Below, one piece after another: positions 8,153 through 15,877 of a DNA stretch of 33,566 bases. Every line of letters starts with the position of its first letter. The stretch's first letter is position 1. A program made the translations under genes and the position numbers. The notes under the pieces were generated by a model. That model had not been told where the DNA came from and made no database searches. It saw only the letters and a program-made list of their open reading frames with translations. Origin of the DNA: DAITBA01 sp036824005 (GTDB lineage Bacteria; Pseudomonadota; Gammaproteobacteria; Burkholderiales; Rhodocyclaceae); NCBI GenBank assembly GCA_036824005.1, contig DAITBA010000029.1, positions 1-33,566 on the forward strand, read 5' to 3'.

Positions 8153-10342
8153 ATGAACACAACGACGCAGGCTCTCTGGCCCGGCAATCCCCATCCTCTC
8201 GGCACGACCTGGGACGGACGAGGCGTGAATTTCGCCGTCTTCTCCGAGCATGCCAGTATCATCGAGCTGTGCCTGTTCGACACGCGCGGCCGGCGCGAGG
8301 TAGCGCGCCTCGCGCTGCCGGAGCGCACCGGGTTCGTCTGGCACGGCTACCTGCCGGGCGCGGCCCCGGGGCTGCTCTACGGCTACCGGGCGCACGGCGC
8401 CTACCGGCCGGATCTTGGCCACCGCTTCAATGCCAATCGACTCCTGCTCGACCCCTATGCGCGCGCCGTGGCCGGAAAACTGCGCTGGACCGATGCCCAC
8501 TTCGGCTACAAGGTCGGGGCGCAGCGCGCCGACCTGACCTTCGAATGGCGCGACAACGCGCCGGCCATGCCGAAGTGCGCGGTGACCGACCCGGCCTTCG
8601 ACTGGGGCGACGACCGCCCTCCCGGCACGGCATGGAGCGACACGCTCATCTACGAGCTGCACGTCAAGGGATTCACCATCGCCAACAACGCCGTGGCGCC
8701 TGCGCTGCGCGGCACCTATGCGGGGCTTGCCAGCGCGCCAGCCATCGCCCATCTGCAGCGTCTCGGCGTCACGGCCGTGGAACTGCTGCCGGTGCATTGC
8801 CTGGTGGACGACCGCCATCTGCTGCAGCGGGGATTGCGCAACTACTGGGGTTACAACTCCGTCGGCTACTTCGCGCCGGAGCAGCGCTACAGCGCCACGG
8901 GCGATGCCGTGACCGAGTTCAAATCCATGGTCAAAGCCCTGCATGGGGCCGGCATCGAAGTGATTCTCGATGTGGTGTACAACCACACCGCCGAGGGCAA
9001 CCACCTCGGCCCGACCCTGTGTTTCCGCGGCCTCGACAACGCTTCCTATTACCGCCTGATGCCGGACAACCCGCGTTACTACTGGGACTGCACCGGCTGC
9101 GGCAATACGTTGGATCTGACCCACCCCCAGGTGCTGCGGCTGGTCATGGATTCATTGCGATATTGGGTGCAGGACATGCATGTGGACGGATTTCGCTTCG
9201 ACCTGGCCTCGGCGCTCGCGCGCGAGGCGGACGCGGTGGATATGCGCGGCGGCTTCCTCGATGCGATCCACCAGGATCCCGTGCTGGCGCGCGTCAAGCT
9301 CATCGCCGAACCCTGGGATCTGGGCGAAGGCGGCGTACAGATGGGCAACTTCCCGGTGGCATGGAGCGAATGGAATGCCAAGTATCGTGATGCCATGCGC
9401 GCCTACTGGAAAGGCGACGGCGGGCTGATCGGCGACCTCGGTTATCGTCTGACCGGATCCAGCGATCTCTATTGCCACAACGGTCGGCGCCCCAGTGCCA
9501 GCATCAACTTCGTCACCTCACACGACGGCTTTACGCTCCACGACCTGGTGAGCTACTCGCACAAACGCAACGACGCCAATGCCGAGGACAACAACGACGG
9601 CCACGATCACAACCTGAGCTGGAATTGCGGCGCGGAAGGCCCCACCGAGGACAAAGCGGTTTCGGCACTTCGGGCGCGGCAGAAGCGCAACCTGCTCGCC
9701 ACGCTGTTGCTGTCCCAGGGCGTGCCGATGCTGCTTGCCGGCGACGAGATGGGCCGCACGCAGCGGGGAAACAACAACGCCTACTGCCAGGACAACGACA
9801 TCAGCTGGGTCAGCTGGGCGCTGACGCCCGAAGATCATGAGCTACTCGCATTCGTCGCCTATGTCTCGCGCCTGCGCCGGGAGCACCCGGTATTCCGGCG
9901 CCGCAGCTTCTTCCCCAAACATGGCGAAGGCACGCGCAATGTGCTGTGGTTCGGACCGGACGGACTGGAGATGAGCGACGACGAGTGGCAGCTCGGGTTC
10001 GCGCGCTGCCTCGGCATGTACCTCGCGGGCAATGCCATCGGCGAGGTCGATGGCCGTGGCCTGCCGGTGATCGACGATGATTTCATGCTGCTAATCAACG
10101 CCCATCACGAGGATATCCCGTTCGTGCTGCCCGGCTTCCACGCCCACGGCCGCTGGCTGGTGACGATCGACACCGCCCGGGGCTCGCCCCCGGCACAACT
10201 GGAACGGCACTCGCCGGGCGACGTTTATCCGCTTGCCGGACGGTCATTGGTGCTGCTGCAGCAGCCGCGGCCGCGACTCAATCAGGACACGGCGCCGGCG
10301 AGCGGCGAGCTTCGACCAGATCCGGCGCAATCTCACCCATGA
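8153..10342 (+). CDS. glgX: Glycogen debranching enzyme GlgX
   Basis: 729 aa, GlgX/isoamylase type (GH13_11). It hydrolyses alpha-1,6 branches of limit dextrin during glycogen breakdown in the cytoplasm. CBM48 at the N-terminus (GVNFAVFSEHA) is followed by the barrel: DVVYNHTAEG, GFRFDLASAL with Asp350, AEPWDLG with Glu386, and TSHDGFTLHDLVSY with Asp458. ATG 8153 is favoured, with GGGG just upstream; an in-frame GTG at 8147 is possible. Divergent from glgB. The 3' end runs 65 bases into the convergent P-loop gene, and the last ~25 residues (Pro/Arg-rich) look like a tail extension beyond the family's normal end. Confidence 0.96.
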   Translation: MNTTTQALWPGNPHPLGTTWDGRGVNFAVFSEHASIIELCLFDTRGRREVARLALPERTGFVWHGYLPGAAPGLLYGYRAHGAYRPDLGHRFNANRLLLDPYARAVAGKLRWTDAHFGYKVGAQRADLTFEWRDNAPAMPKCAVTDPAFDWGDDRPPGTAWSDTLIYELHVKGFTIANNAVAPALRGTYAGLASAPAIAHLQRLGVTAVELLPVHCLVDDRHLLQRGLRNYWGYNSVGYFAPEQRYSATGDAVTEFKSMVKALHGAGIEVILDVVYNHTAEGNHLGPTLCFRGLDNASYYRLMPDNPRYYWDCTGCGNTLDLTHPQVLRLVMDSLRYWVQDMHVDGFRFDLASALAREADAVDMRGGFLDAIHQDPVLARVKLIAEPWDLGEGGVQMGNFPVAWSEWNAKYRDAMRAYWKGDGGLIGDLGYRLTGSSDLYCHNGRRPSASINFVTSHDGFTLHDLVSYSHKRNDANAEDNNDGHDHNLSWNCGAEGPTEDKAVSALRARQKRNLLATLLLSQGVPMLLAGDEMGRTQRGNNNAYCQDNDISWVSWALTPEDHELLAFVAYVSRLRREHPVFRRRSFFPKHGEGTRNVLWFGPDGLEMSDDEWQLGFARCLGMYLAGNAIGEVDGRGLPVIDDDFMLLINAHHEDIPFVLPGFHAHGRWLVTIDTARGSPPAQLERHSPGDVYPLAGRSLVLLQQPRPRLNQDTAPASGELRPDPAQSHP

Positions 10343-12014
10343 CAATGGCAATCTGCGCGTCGCCCATGACGCGGGCCATCGTCACCGCCTCGACCACCTC
10401 GAAGCGGCCATGGCGCGCGCGCAGATAGGCAACGCCGCTGTCAGGATCAACCAGAATGACGTTCGGAATACGCCGGATGCATTCCTTGAGGAAGCTGGTA
10501 TTGTGCTCCACTGCGAGCGCCCGTGCCGGCGGGTAAACCTCCGCGCGCGACCGGGCACTGATATCGATCTTCTGGTAGCGCTCGATATCGATGAAGGCCA
10601 CGGGGTCGTAGATGGTGATCTCGTCCTGATTGCCAAAAGCGATGGTCTTCGGAAACGCGCCCTTCGGCACCCGGTTGTCGAGGAAGAAGTAGCGATAGTC
10701 GGTTCGCCTGTGTGCGAGCCACTTGAACAGGATCTTCGGCATGCCGGTGTAGGCTTCGACGCTGTGACCAAGAAAATCCTCCACCGCTTTATAGCGGCCA
10801 CGCTCCAGCGCGCGCTGCCAGCCGCGCTCCACCGTTTCCTCGGGCGGCGTGACGACGAAATACATGTACATCGTGTCGACGTACTTGGCATAGGTGTTGT
10901 GCAGCACCCGCGCCACTTGCTCGCTGGAGAAACTGTCGAAGCGGAAGCGGTCCACCACCAGGTGCGGGATCGCCTGACGCCGTTCGGCCTTGTCGCGAAT
11001 ATAGCGGTCGAGCTTGCCGTCGATGACCATCAACTCACGACTGGTAAAGTGGCCCGCGTACTTGTACGCAGGCCCGAGCGATTCGTAGTCGAGCAGTAAG
11101 CGTCGCCAGACGTCTGGGCTGATGGTGGCATAGCCGTCCGCTTCGATACCCTGCTCGCGCAGGACGCGCTTGAGCATGGGACGCAGCGAACTCTTGCCCG
11201 CCGCCGAGGCCCCTTTCAGACTGATCAGGATCGGCGCCTCGCGATCGGCGACGCGAACATAACCCTCCTTTTCGATCGCCGCGTCCACCAGGGGCGCAAT
11301 CTGCTGCCCGATGAGCCGGCTGCCATAGCTGTTGCAGACATGCCGTGCGACTAACGAAACGAGCAGATCAATGTTACCACCGACGCGGCCGTGTCTGCCG
11401 GCGATGGCCCCTAGAACACGGGAAAGGCTCTTGTACGCCGCGCGCCGCAGCGGATCGTCGGCCGAGCGCCCCGCCTCGCGGTACTCGGCGATGAGCCGCT
11501 GCTCCCGCTCGGCCGCGGACTCCGTCGGCATCGGCCGCCGGTTCGCCCGCCGGAACAGGCTGAATGGCAGCTGTGGGGCGGTCCGCGCCGGTTGCGGCGC
11601 GAACAGGGTCGCCTGCAGGATTTCGCGCACCAGCGCGTCGGCACGCTCGCGCAGGTCGGCATAGGAGCGCTCGATCGCCTGCATATGCGGGGCGATGTAC
11701 TCCTCGCGAATCCTTCCGGCGATACGGCGGAAGTTCTGGCCAAAGACTTCTTCCTGCTCGCCCTCGCTCACGGCAATGTCCGCCGTGACGCGCACGATTA
11801 GTTCGTGAAGCGCCAGCCGCGCCGGGCGAAACGTCGCCAACTGCTCGGACGGAAGTCCGGTCAGGCCAACAAGTTCCTCAACTTCCGCCAAAGTGCCGAA
11901 CACGCACTCCGGGCGGGCGATCGTTTCCTGCGCCCGGAATGCCTCCGGCACCGTGGAAGTGACACCCGGATTCCACGCCGCGCAGCCGTCGGTGTGATCG
12001 ATGCTTCCGTCCAT
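10278..12014 (-). CDS. P-loop kinase-like (zeta-toxin-like) protein of unknown function
   Basis: 578 aa. About 250 N-terminal residues have no motif I recognise, with a helical Arg/Glu-rich part near 60-180. A Walker A motif, GASAAGKSS with Lys274, follows, then SPDVWRRLL and VVDRFRFDSF in positions that resemble zeta-toxin or polynucleotide-kinase folds, where Asp and Arg near the second strand bind substrate. The C-terminal part (about 400-560) contains PKILFKWLAHRRTDYRYFFLDN and a strand-rich end. True zeta toxins are about half this size and paired with an antitoxin, and none is adjacent, so toxin function is not implied. Start ATG 12014 is the only good candidate. Convergent 65-base overlap with glgX suggests antisense coupling but not shared function. 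Confidence 0.75.
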   Translation of the reverse strand: MDGSIDHTDGCAAWNPGVTSTVPEAFRAQETIARPECVFGTLAEVEELVGLTGLPSEQLATFRPARLALHELIVRVTADIAVSEGEQEEVFGQNFRRIAGRIREEYIAPHMQAIERSYADLRERADALVREILQATLFAPQPARTAPQLPFSLFRRANRRPMPTESAAEREQRLIAEYREAGRSADDPLRRAAYKSLSRVLGAIAGRHGRVGGNIDLLVSLVARHVCNSYGSRLIGQQIAPLVDAAIEKEGYVRVADREAPILISLKGASAAGKSSLRPMLKRVLREQGIEADGYATISPDVWRRLLLDYESLGPAYKYAGHFTSRELMVIDGKLDRYIRDKAERRQAIPHLVVDRFRFDSFSSEQVARVLHNTYAKYVDTMYMYFVVTPPEETVERGWQRALERGRYKAVEDFLGHSVEAYTGMPKILFKWLAHRRTDYRYFFLDNRVPKGAFPKTIAFGNQDEITIYDPVAFIDIERYQKIDISARSRAEVYPPARALAVEHNTSFLKECIRRIPNVILVDPDSGVAYLRARHGRFEVVEAVTMARVMGDAQIAIVMGEIAPDLVEARRSPAPCPD

Positions 12015-12122
12015 GGCAGTGATGCGACAAGGTGGTTCGCGGAGTATCGCAGGTGGCTTCCGCCGGGGTCAAACGCCGCGCGGACTAAAGTTCCCCCCGT
12101 GCCCGGCCGTTACGTTCACTTG

Positions 12123-12208
12123 AGCTGAAAAGGGCAACATCGTCGAAAGGCGAAGGCGCAAAGTCACCGGCCTAATGGGGAAACCCGATGGCAGCGGGAC
12201 TACCAGCT
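12123..12208 (+). ncRNA. Cyclic-di-GMP-I (GEMM) riboswitch aptamer
   Basis: The stretch matches the GEMM-I consensus in order: closing stem AGCTG (12123-12127) with CAGCT (12204-12208); AAAAGGGCAA; a GAAA tetraloop on a CGTC/GGCG stem; the invariant GCAAAG; CACCGGCCTAA; a second stem GGG-GAAA-CCC; then GATGGCAGCGGGACTACC. The GAAA loop and the CCTAA...ATGG segment are the expected tetraloop and receptor. The G-G-G before CAA suggests the G20 position is G, which in the family favours c-di-GMP over 3',3'-cGAMP. It lies on the same strand as, and about 330 bases before, the lytic transglycosylase lipoprotein gene. Confidence 0.87.
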
Positions 12209-12539
12209 GACAACGCGATACGCGCACGCGCGTGCCGTCACGGCACCGGCGCGAGAGCGATTGGACGCCGAGGGTGCGTTCGCGATCGCCTCGCCACCCC
12301 CGAGGCAAGCGCGCACTGGTGAGCCTCACCGGACGCCCGCAACGCGCAATGCCGTCACCGGCAGCCGCGTGTCGGGATCCGCCACCTCCGACGATTCCGG
12401 ATCGCTGCTGCGCCCATGGCGCGCACGCGCGCCGAGGTCACGCCGCTTCCGCGCAAGTCTCCGACCTGCAAGCCCGTCAGCCCATCGCGCCCGGTCCGCC
12501 ATCGGCGTCGGGCGCAGTAACAGGCACGGAGAGAGAATA
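12209..12539 (+). other. Long leader between riboswitch and lipoprotein gene
   Basis: No convincing gene lies here; the open frames are Arg/Pro-rich. A perfect 6-bp hairpin GTGCCG-TCA-CGGCAC at 12232-12246 lies just after the aptamer but has no T-run, so the expression platform is not an obvious intrinsic terminator. The coding ATG follows at 12540 after an AGAGA ribosome site. Confidence 0.5.
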
Positions 12540-13277
12540 ATGAATATCGTATCTCGTTGTGCGCGCCCGGTGATGCTGCTCGGCGCCATCTGGTTGGCTG
12601 GCTGCCAGAGCCTGCCTTCGAACCTGCCGCAGGAGGCGCCGCCGCCGCAAAAGGAAACGCCACCCCAAACGGAGGTCCGACCGCCGGCCCTGCCGGCACC
12701 GGTCGAGAAGGCGGCACCGGCGCCCTCGCCGCAGGCCGTGGAGCGGGCGTTGGCGACACATATCACGCAGCGTTATCGCGTCGCGTCGCCCCACGCCACC
12801 CGCGTTGTGCGCGTCGCCGGCAACGCCTCGAAGTTCACCGGCCTGTCGCATACCCTGATCCTGGCCGTCATCGCAGTCGAATCAAGCTTCAATCCAAGCG
12901 CCGTGAGTTCCAAGGGTGCGCGCGGCCTGATGCAGGTCATGCCCCACGCCCACCCGGAAAAAGTGCGGATGATCGGCGGCGTCGAGATGCTGCACGACGT
13001 GGAGACCGGCATACACGTCGGCGCGCGCATCCTGCGCGAATACCATGTGCGTAGCGGCAGCCTGCGCCTGGCGTTGCAACGCTACAGCGGCGGCGCGAGC
13101 AATTACGAGGACAAGGTACTGGCAAGGAAGCGCGATTTCGACCGCCACGCGGGCATTCTCCAGGCCGAGGGCGACGGCGACGATCTGCTCGCACCGATTG
13201 CCCAACTTCTGCAGCCACTGACCGACATGGTGCGCGAGATCGTCGCACCCTGGCTCGAGTCAGCGCCTGACAGCTGA
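12540..13277 (+). CDS. Lytic transglycosylase (SLT domain) lipoprotein
   Basis: 245 aa. A type II signal peptide ends in LAGC with the lipidated Cys22, followed by a Pro-rich linker (about 23-70) and an SLT domain. Catalytic Glu114 lies in AVIAVESSFNPSA, followed by SSKGARGLMQVMP and the ALQRYSGG motif. The protein would cleave peptidoglycan between MurNAc and GlcNAc at the outer membrane. Start ATG 12540 puts the signal peptide at the N-terminus. At 245 aa it is a small soluble-domain transglycosylase in the range of EmtA/MltC-like catalytic domains. The upstream GEMM aptamer implies control by c-di-GMP. The next gene, another lipoprotein on the same strand, starts 96 bases later. Confidence 0.9.
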   Translation: MNIVSRCARPVMLLGAIWLAGCQSLPSNLPQEAPPPQKETPPQTEVRPPALPAPVEKAAPAPSPQAVERALATHITQRYRVASPHATRVVRVAGNASKFTGLSHTLILAVIAVESSFNPSAVSSKGARGLMQVMPHAHPEKVRMIGGVEMLHDVETGIHVGARILREYHVRSGSLRLALQRYSGGASNYEDKVLARKRDFDRHAGILQAEGDGDDLLAPIAQLLQPLTDMVREIVAPWLESAPDS

Positions 13278-13373
13278 TCTGCCGACTTCTCACCGGTATG
13301 TCGAAACAGCGCATGCGGCGTTAAGTGGGCTTACCGCCCGCTGCGCGGACGGACATCCCGAGGAGAAATCGAT

Positions 13374-14072
13374 ATGACACGCTCTGCCACGAGGCCCATC
13401 GTCCTCGCCGCAGCGGGCGCGCTGCTGCTTCAGGCCTGCGCGGCCCAGCAACCGGCGCCGGCGCTGCCCGACTTCACGCCCCTGGACAAGATGATGAAAG
13501 CCGGGGAATGCAGCCCGGCCACCGCAGCTCTGATCGGGGCCGCGCTCGGCGCGATCATCGCCGACGAAAGCCGGGCCAAGGGCGCGGCCATCGGCGCGGG
13601 GTTGGGGGCGCTCGCCTGCTACATCATCAACGCCCAGTCAAAACAGACGCGCCAGCCCGCCGAGGTCGACGGCCAATACCGGGCCGAGCACCAAGGTACG
13701 CTGCCCGAGCAGCCGCTGGTCACCGCCTATGATACGGCGTTCAACGCTGGCGGCGGCGTCAAGCCCGGACAGGAGGCACGTGTGGTGTCGAGCATCACGC
13801 TCGTTTCGGGCTCGAAGGAGCCGGTGCGAGACGTCGTGGAGGTGCTGGAAGTGTACGAGCCGAGCGACCCGGCCAAGGTGCTGCTGCGGGCAGAAAAGAA
13901 GGCCGACCCGGGGATACTCACCGGCGGCATCCAGAACAGCTTTACCATCCGGCTACCCGAGGGCCTGGCCGCGGGCTCCTATTCCGCGCGCACGGCGCTA
14001 TACGTCAATGGCAAGCTGGTGGGCGAAAATCGCGGGGCATTGCGCGTGCTCGGCGCTGGCCGCACCGTCTAA
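13374..14072 (+). CDS. Glycine-zipper lipoprotein, function unknown
   Basis: 232 aa. The signal peptide ends in LQAC with lipidated Cys22. Residues about 50-85 form a glycine-zipper segment (AALIGAALGAIIADE and GAAIGAGLGALACY), as in SlyB/Lpp-associated small outer-membrane lipoproteins. A beta-rich domain of about 110 residues follows (YSARTALYVNGKLVGE near the end), looking like an immunoglobulin-like or periplasmic binding fold. A good GAGGAG precedes the ATG. It sits behind the lytic transglycosylase gene on the same strand and may share its riboswitch-controlled transcript. The hairpin at 14154 likely ends the transcript. Confidence 0.8.
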   Translation: MTRSATRPIVLAAAGALLLQACAAQQPAPALPDFTPLDKMMKAGECSPATAALIGAALGAIIADESRAKGAAIGAGLGALACYIINAQSKQTRQPAEVDGQYRAEHQGTLPEQPLVTAYDTAFNAGGGVKPGQEARVVSSITLVSGSKEPVRDVVEVLEVYEPSDPAKVLLRAEKKADPGILTGGIQNSFTIRLPEGLAAGSYSARTALYVNGKLVGENRGALRVLGAGRTV

Positions 14073-14153
14073 TCCAGACCCGCCAATTCCACCGGGATCG
14101 CCCGCGCACGGATACCGCCGCACCGGCCTCCCGCCCGGCGGGTCGGGTGCAAC

Positions 14154-14185
14154 GAAGGCCGGCATCGGCGCCGGCCTTCCCCTTT
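14154..14185 (+). terminator. Hairpin terminator after the lipoprotein pair
   Basis: A perfect 10-bp stem (GAAGGCCGGC at 14154-14163 with GCCGGCCTTC at 14170-14179) and a 6-nt loop are followed by CCCTTTG. The T-run is short, so it is a weak intrinsic terminator; it lies between two convergent lipoprotein genes and could serve both strands. Confidence 0.5.
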
Positions 14186-14226
14186 GAAGGACTGCCGGGT
14201 CGCCCCGGAGTCCCGCGGGCCTGACG

Positions 14227-14685
14227 TTACTTCTTCAACGCTTCGGCGGCACCCTTCTGGGCTCCGGCCACGGCGCCGGCGGCTCCGCCTTCCTTCGCAC
14301 CTTCTGCACCACCCTTGGCGGCGCCGACCGCGACTTCCTTGGCCTTGTCCATCATCTCCTTGGTCTTGTCGCCGCCGGCCTGGGCGGCTTCGTTTGCAGC
14401 CTTCACCGCGTCGGCAGCCGCCGCCTTGACAGCATCCGCCGCGGCGGGCGACGCGGGAGCAGCGGCCTGTTCGCTCTTCGGCGCATCGGCCTTGCCTTCC
14501 CCACCGGCGGGTGCTGCTTCGGGCGCAGCGGTTGGCGCGGGCGCGGCGGCGGGAGCCGGTGCCGCTGCAGGCGCCGGAGCGGGCGCGGCCGCCGGCGTAG
14601 CCGGCGCCACGGGTTTCGCTTCTTGCTTGCCGCACGCGGCGAGCGCGGCGGCGACCATGGCGGCGCAGAGAAGAGTGTGTTTCAT
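14227..14685 (-). CDS. Ala/Pro-rich lipoprotein, function unknown
   Basis: 152 aa. The signal peptide ends in LAAC with lipidated Cys18. Residues about 25-75 are an Ala-Pro repeat linker (PAPA/APAA), and 75-150 is Ala/Lys/Glu-rich helix with recurring AADAVKAA and AKE/KGGAEGAKEGG units, so it should form an extended amphipathic helix or coiled coil in the periplasm. AAGGAAG lies in front of the ATG. It is transcribed away from the hydrogenase operon. No enzymatic motif is visible; a structural envelope role is the simplest guess. Confidence 0.75.
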   Translation of the reverse strand: MKHTLLCAAMVAAALAACGKQEAKPVAPATPAAAPAPAPAAAPAPAAAPAPTAAPEAAPAGGEGKADAPKSEQAAAPASPAAADAVKAAAADAVKAANEAAQAGGDKTKEMMDKAKEVAVGAAKGGAEGAKEGGAAGAVAGAQKGAAEALKK

Positions 14686-14914
14686 GTCGCTTCTTCCTTA
14701 TCTGAGTGGGAACGGGTAAATCGTCCGGTGCAACGAGCACGGCACAATTACAATCGCATCAACCGGGCGATCAATTCTAAACGCACGAGGTGACTTTGGG
14801 TTTACATGACGCCCGCAGACCAGGGACACGGGCACCGCGGCGTCTTCGCCATCCGCGTCTCGGACTCAGGCCCGGCGCCTGGCCGGCGGGTGCCCCGGCG
14901 CACGTGCCGATATG

Positions 14915-14951
14915 CAATGCCGCTACGGTTTGACCCTTCGCGGCGGCATTG
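14915..14951. repeat. 9-bp perfect inverted repeat over the promoter
   Basis: CAATGCCGC at 14915-14923 and its exact complement GCGGCATTG at 14943-14951 flank the -35 element, and the right arm abuts the -10. Arm centres are about 28 bases apart. The position suggests a repressor or activator site; a hairpin in a longer transcript is the alternative. Confidence 0.5.
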
Positions 14952-14958
14952 ATAAAGT
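14930..14958 (+). promoter_or_regulatory. Predicted sigma-70 promoter of the hydrogenase operon
   Basis: TTGACC (14930-14935), a 17-base spacer, and TAAAGT (14953-14958) match a vegetative promoter well. It is the best candidate in the 376-base gap before the hydrogenase small subunit and would give a leader of about 95 bases. An FNR-type palindrome was not found. A sigma-54 element was not seen. Confidence 0.5.
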
Positions 14959-15061
14959 GCCGCTTGGCCGAATTCCGAGGGCGGCCGCATCGCCACCCGG
15001 GCAGCGACCTCCGGCCGCGGCATGTGCTCATGGACCCTTCTTGTAGCACTGACTCGACACC

Positions 15062-15877
15062 ATGACATTTACCACTGCGCCGGTGCGCCCCCGTGTGGGC
15101 GTCGTCAAGTTCGCTTCGTGCGACGGTTGCCAGCTCACTCTGCTCGATCTCGAAGACAAGCTGCTGGCGCTGGCCGAGCGTTTCGAGATCGTCGAATTTC
15201 CCGAAGCAACCTCGGTGCGCAATCCCGTCGGGCCGTTCGACATCCTGCTCATCGAGGGTTCGGTCAGCGTGCCCGAGCACCTCGACCGGCTGCAGGAACT
15301 GCGCCGCCAGGCAAAGTATCTCGTCACCATCGGCGCCTGCGCCACCTCGGGGGGCATCCAGGCATTGCGCAACTGGGCCGACCACGACGCCTTCCGTGCC
15401 GCCGTGTATGCCCATCCGCAATACGTGGACTCGCTCGGCACGGCCACGCCGATCGCCGAGCACGTGAGCGTCGACGCCGAGTTGCGCGGCTGTCCCATCG
15501 ATCCCGATCAGTTGGTCGAACTTCTCACCGCGCTCGCCACCGGGCGCCGGCCGCAGTTGCGCGACGAGGCGGTGTGCATGGAGTGCAAGCGCCGCGGTGT
15601 CGTCTGCGTCATGGTATCGAAACACATCCCCTGTCTTGGGCAGGTGACCCAGACCGGTTGCGGTGCCATCTGCCCGCGCTACGGGCGCGGCTGCTACGGC
15701 TGCTTCGGCCCGCGCGAGCAGGCCAACGCCGCCGGTTTGTCGCGATTTCTGCAGCAGGTCGGCAAGCAGCCGCGGGAGGACGTGGGACGGCTCTTTGCCG
15801 GCTTCACCGCCTATTCCGAACCGTTCCGTTCCGTGGTCACCGAGCACGGCGTGCCCGGACCCGGGAGCAAACGATGA
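15062..15877 (+). CDS. hyhS: Group 3b-type [NiFe]-hydrogenase small (delta) subunit
   Basis: 271 aa, no Tat signal, so cytoplasmic. It carries the Fe-S relay between the NiFe site and the diaphorase part. The proximal cluster ligands are CDGC (15120s), GACATSGG and RGCPID; the C-terminal part adds CMECKRRGVVC, PCLGQVTQTGCGAICP and GRGCYGCFGP, the three-cluster pattern of cytoplasmic bidirectional NAD(P)-linked and sulfhydrogenase small subunits. First gene of the operon; its TGA overlaps the next ATG (ATGA). The ribosome site is weak (CTCGACACC before ATG). An F420-reducing (3a) subunit is an alternative by motif, but the downstream diaphorase argues for 3b. Confidence 0.9.
   Translation: MTFTTAPVRPRVGVVKFASCDGCQLTLLDLEDKLLALAERFEIVEFPEATSVRNPVGPFDILLIEGSVSVPEHLDRLQELRRQAKYLVTIGACATSGGIQALRNWADHDAFRAAVYAHPQYVDSLGTATPIAEHVSVDAELRGCPIDPDQLVELLTALATGRRPQLRDEAVCMECKRRGVVCVMVSKHIPCLGQVTQTGCGAICPRYGRGCYGCFGPREQANAAGLSRFLQQVGKQPREDVGRLFAGFTAYSEPFRSVVTEHGVPGPGSKR

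Noticed and set aside
12340..12410. Possible second GEMM-like aptamer (CAATGCCGTCACCGGC...)
   Set aside because: It lacks the GGGCAA block and the GCAAAG core; similarity is limited to CACCGG.
12232..12540. Plus-strand 102-codon frame in the riboswitch leader
   Set aside because: Arg/Pro/Ala-rich with no motif, and it ends on the lipoprotein start; it reads as composition artefact.
14743..14772. FNR-like site in the gap before the hydrogenase operon
   Set aside because: Only a right half (ATCAA) is present; the left half does not match TTGAT.
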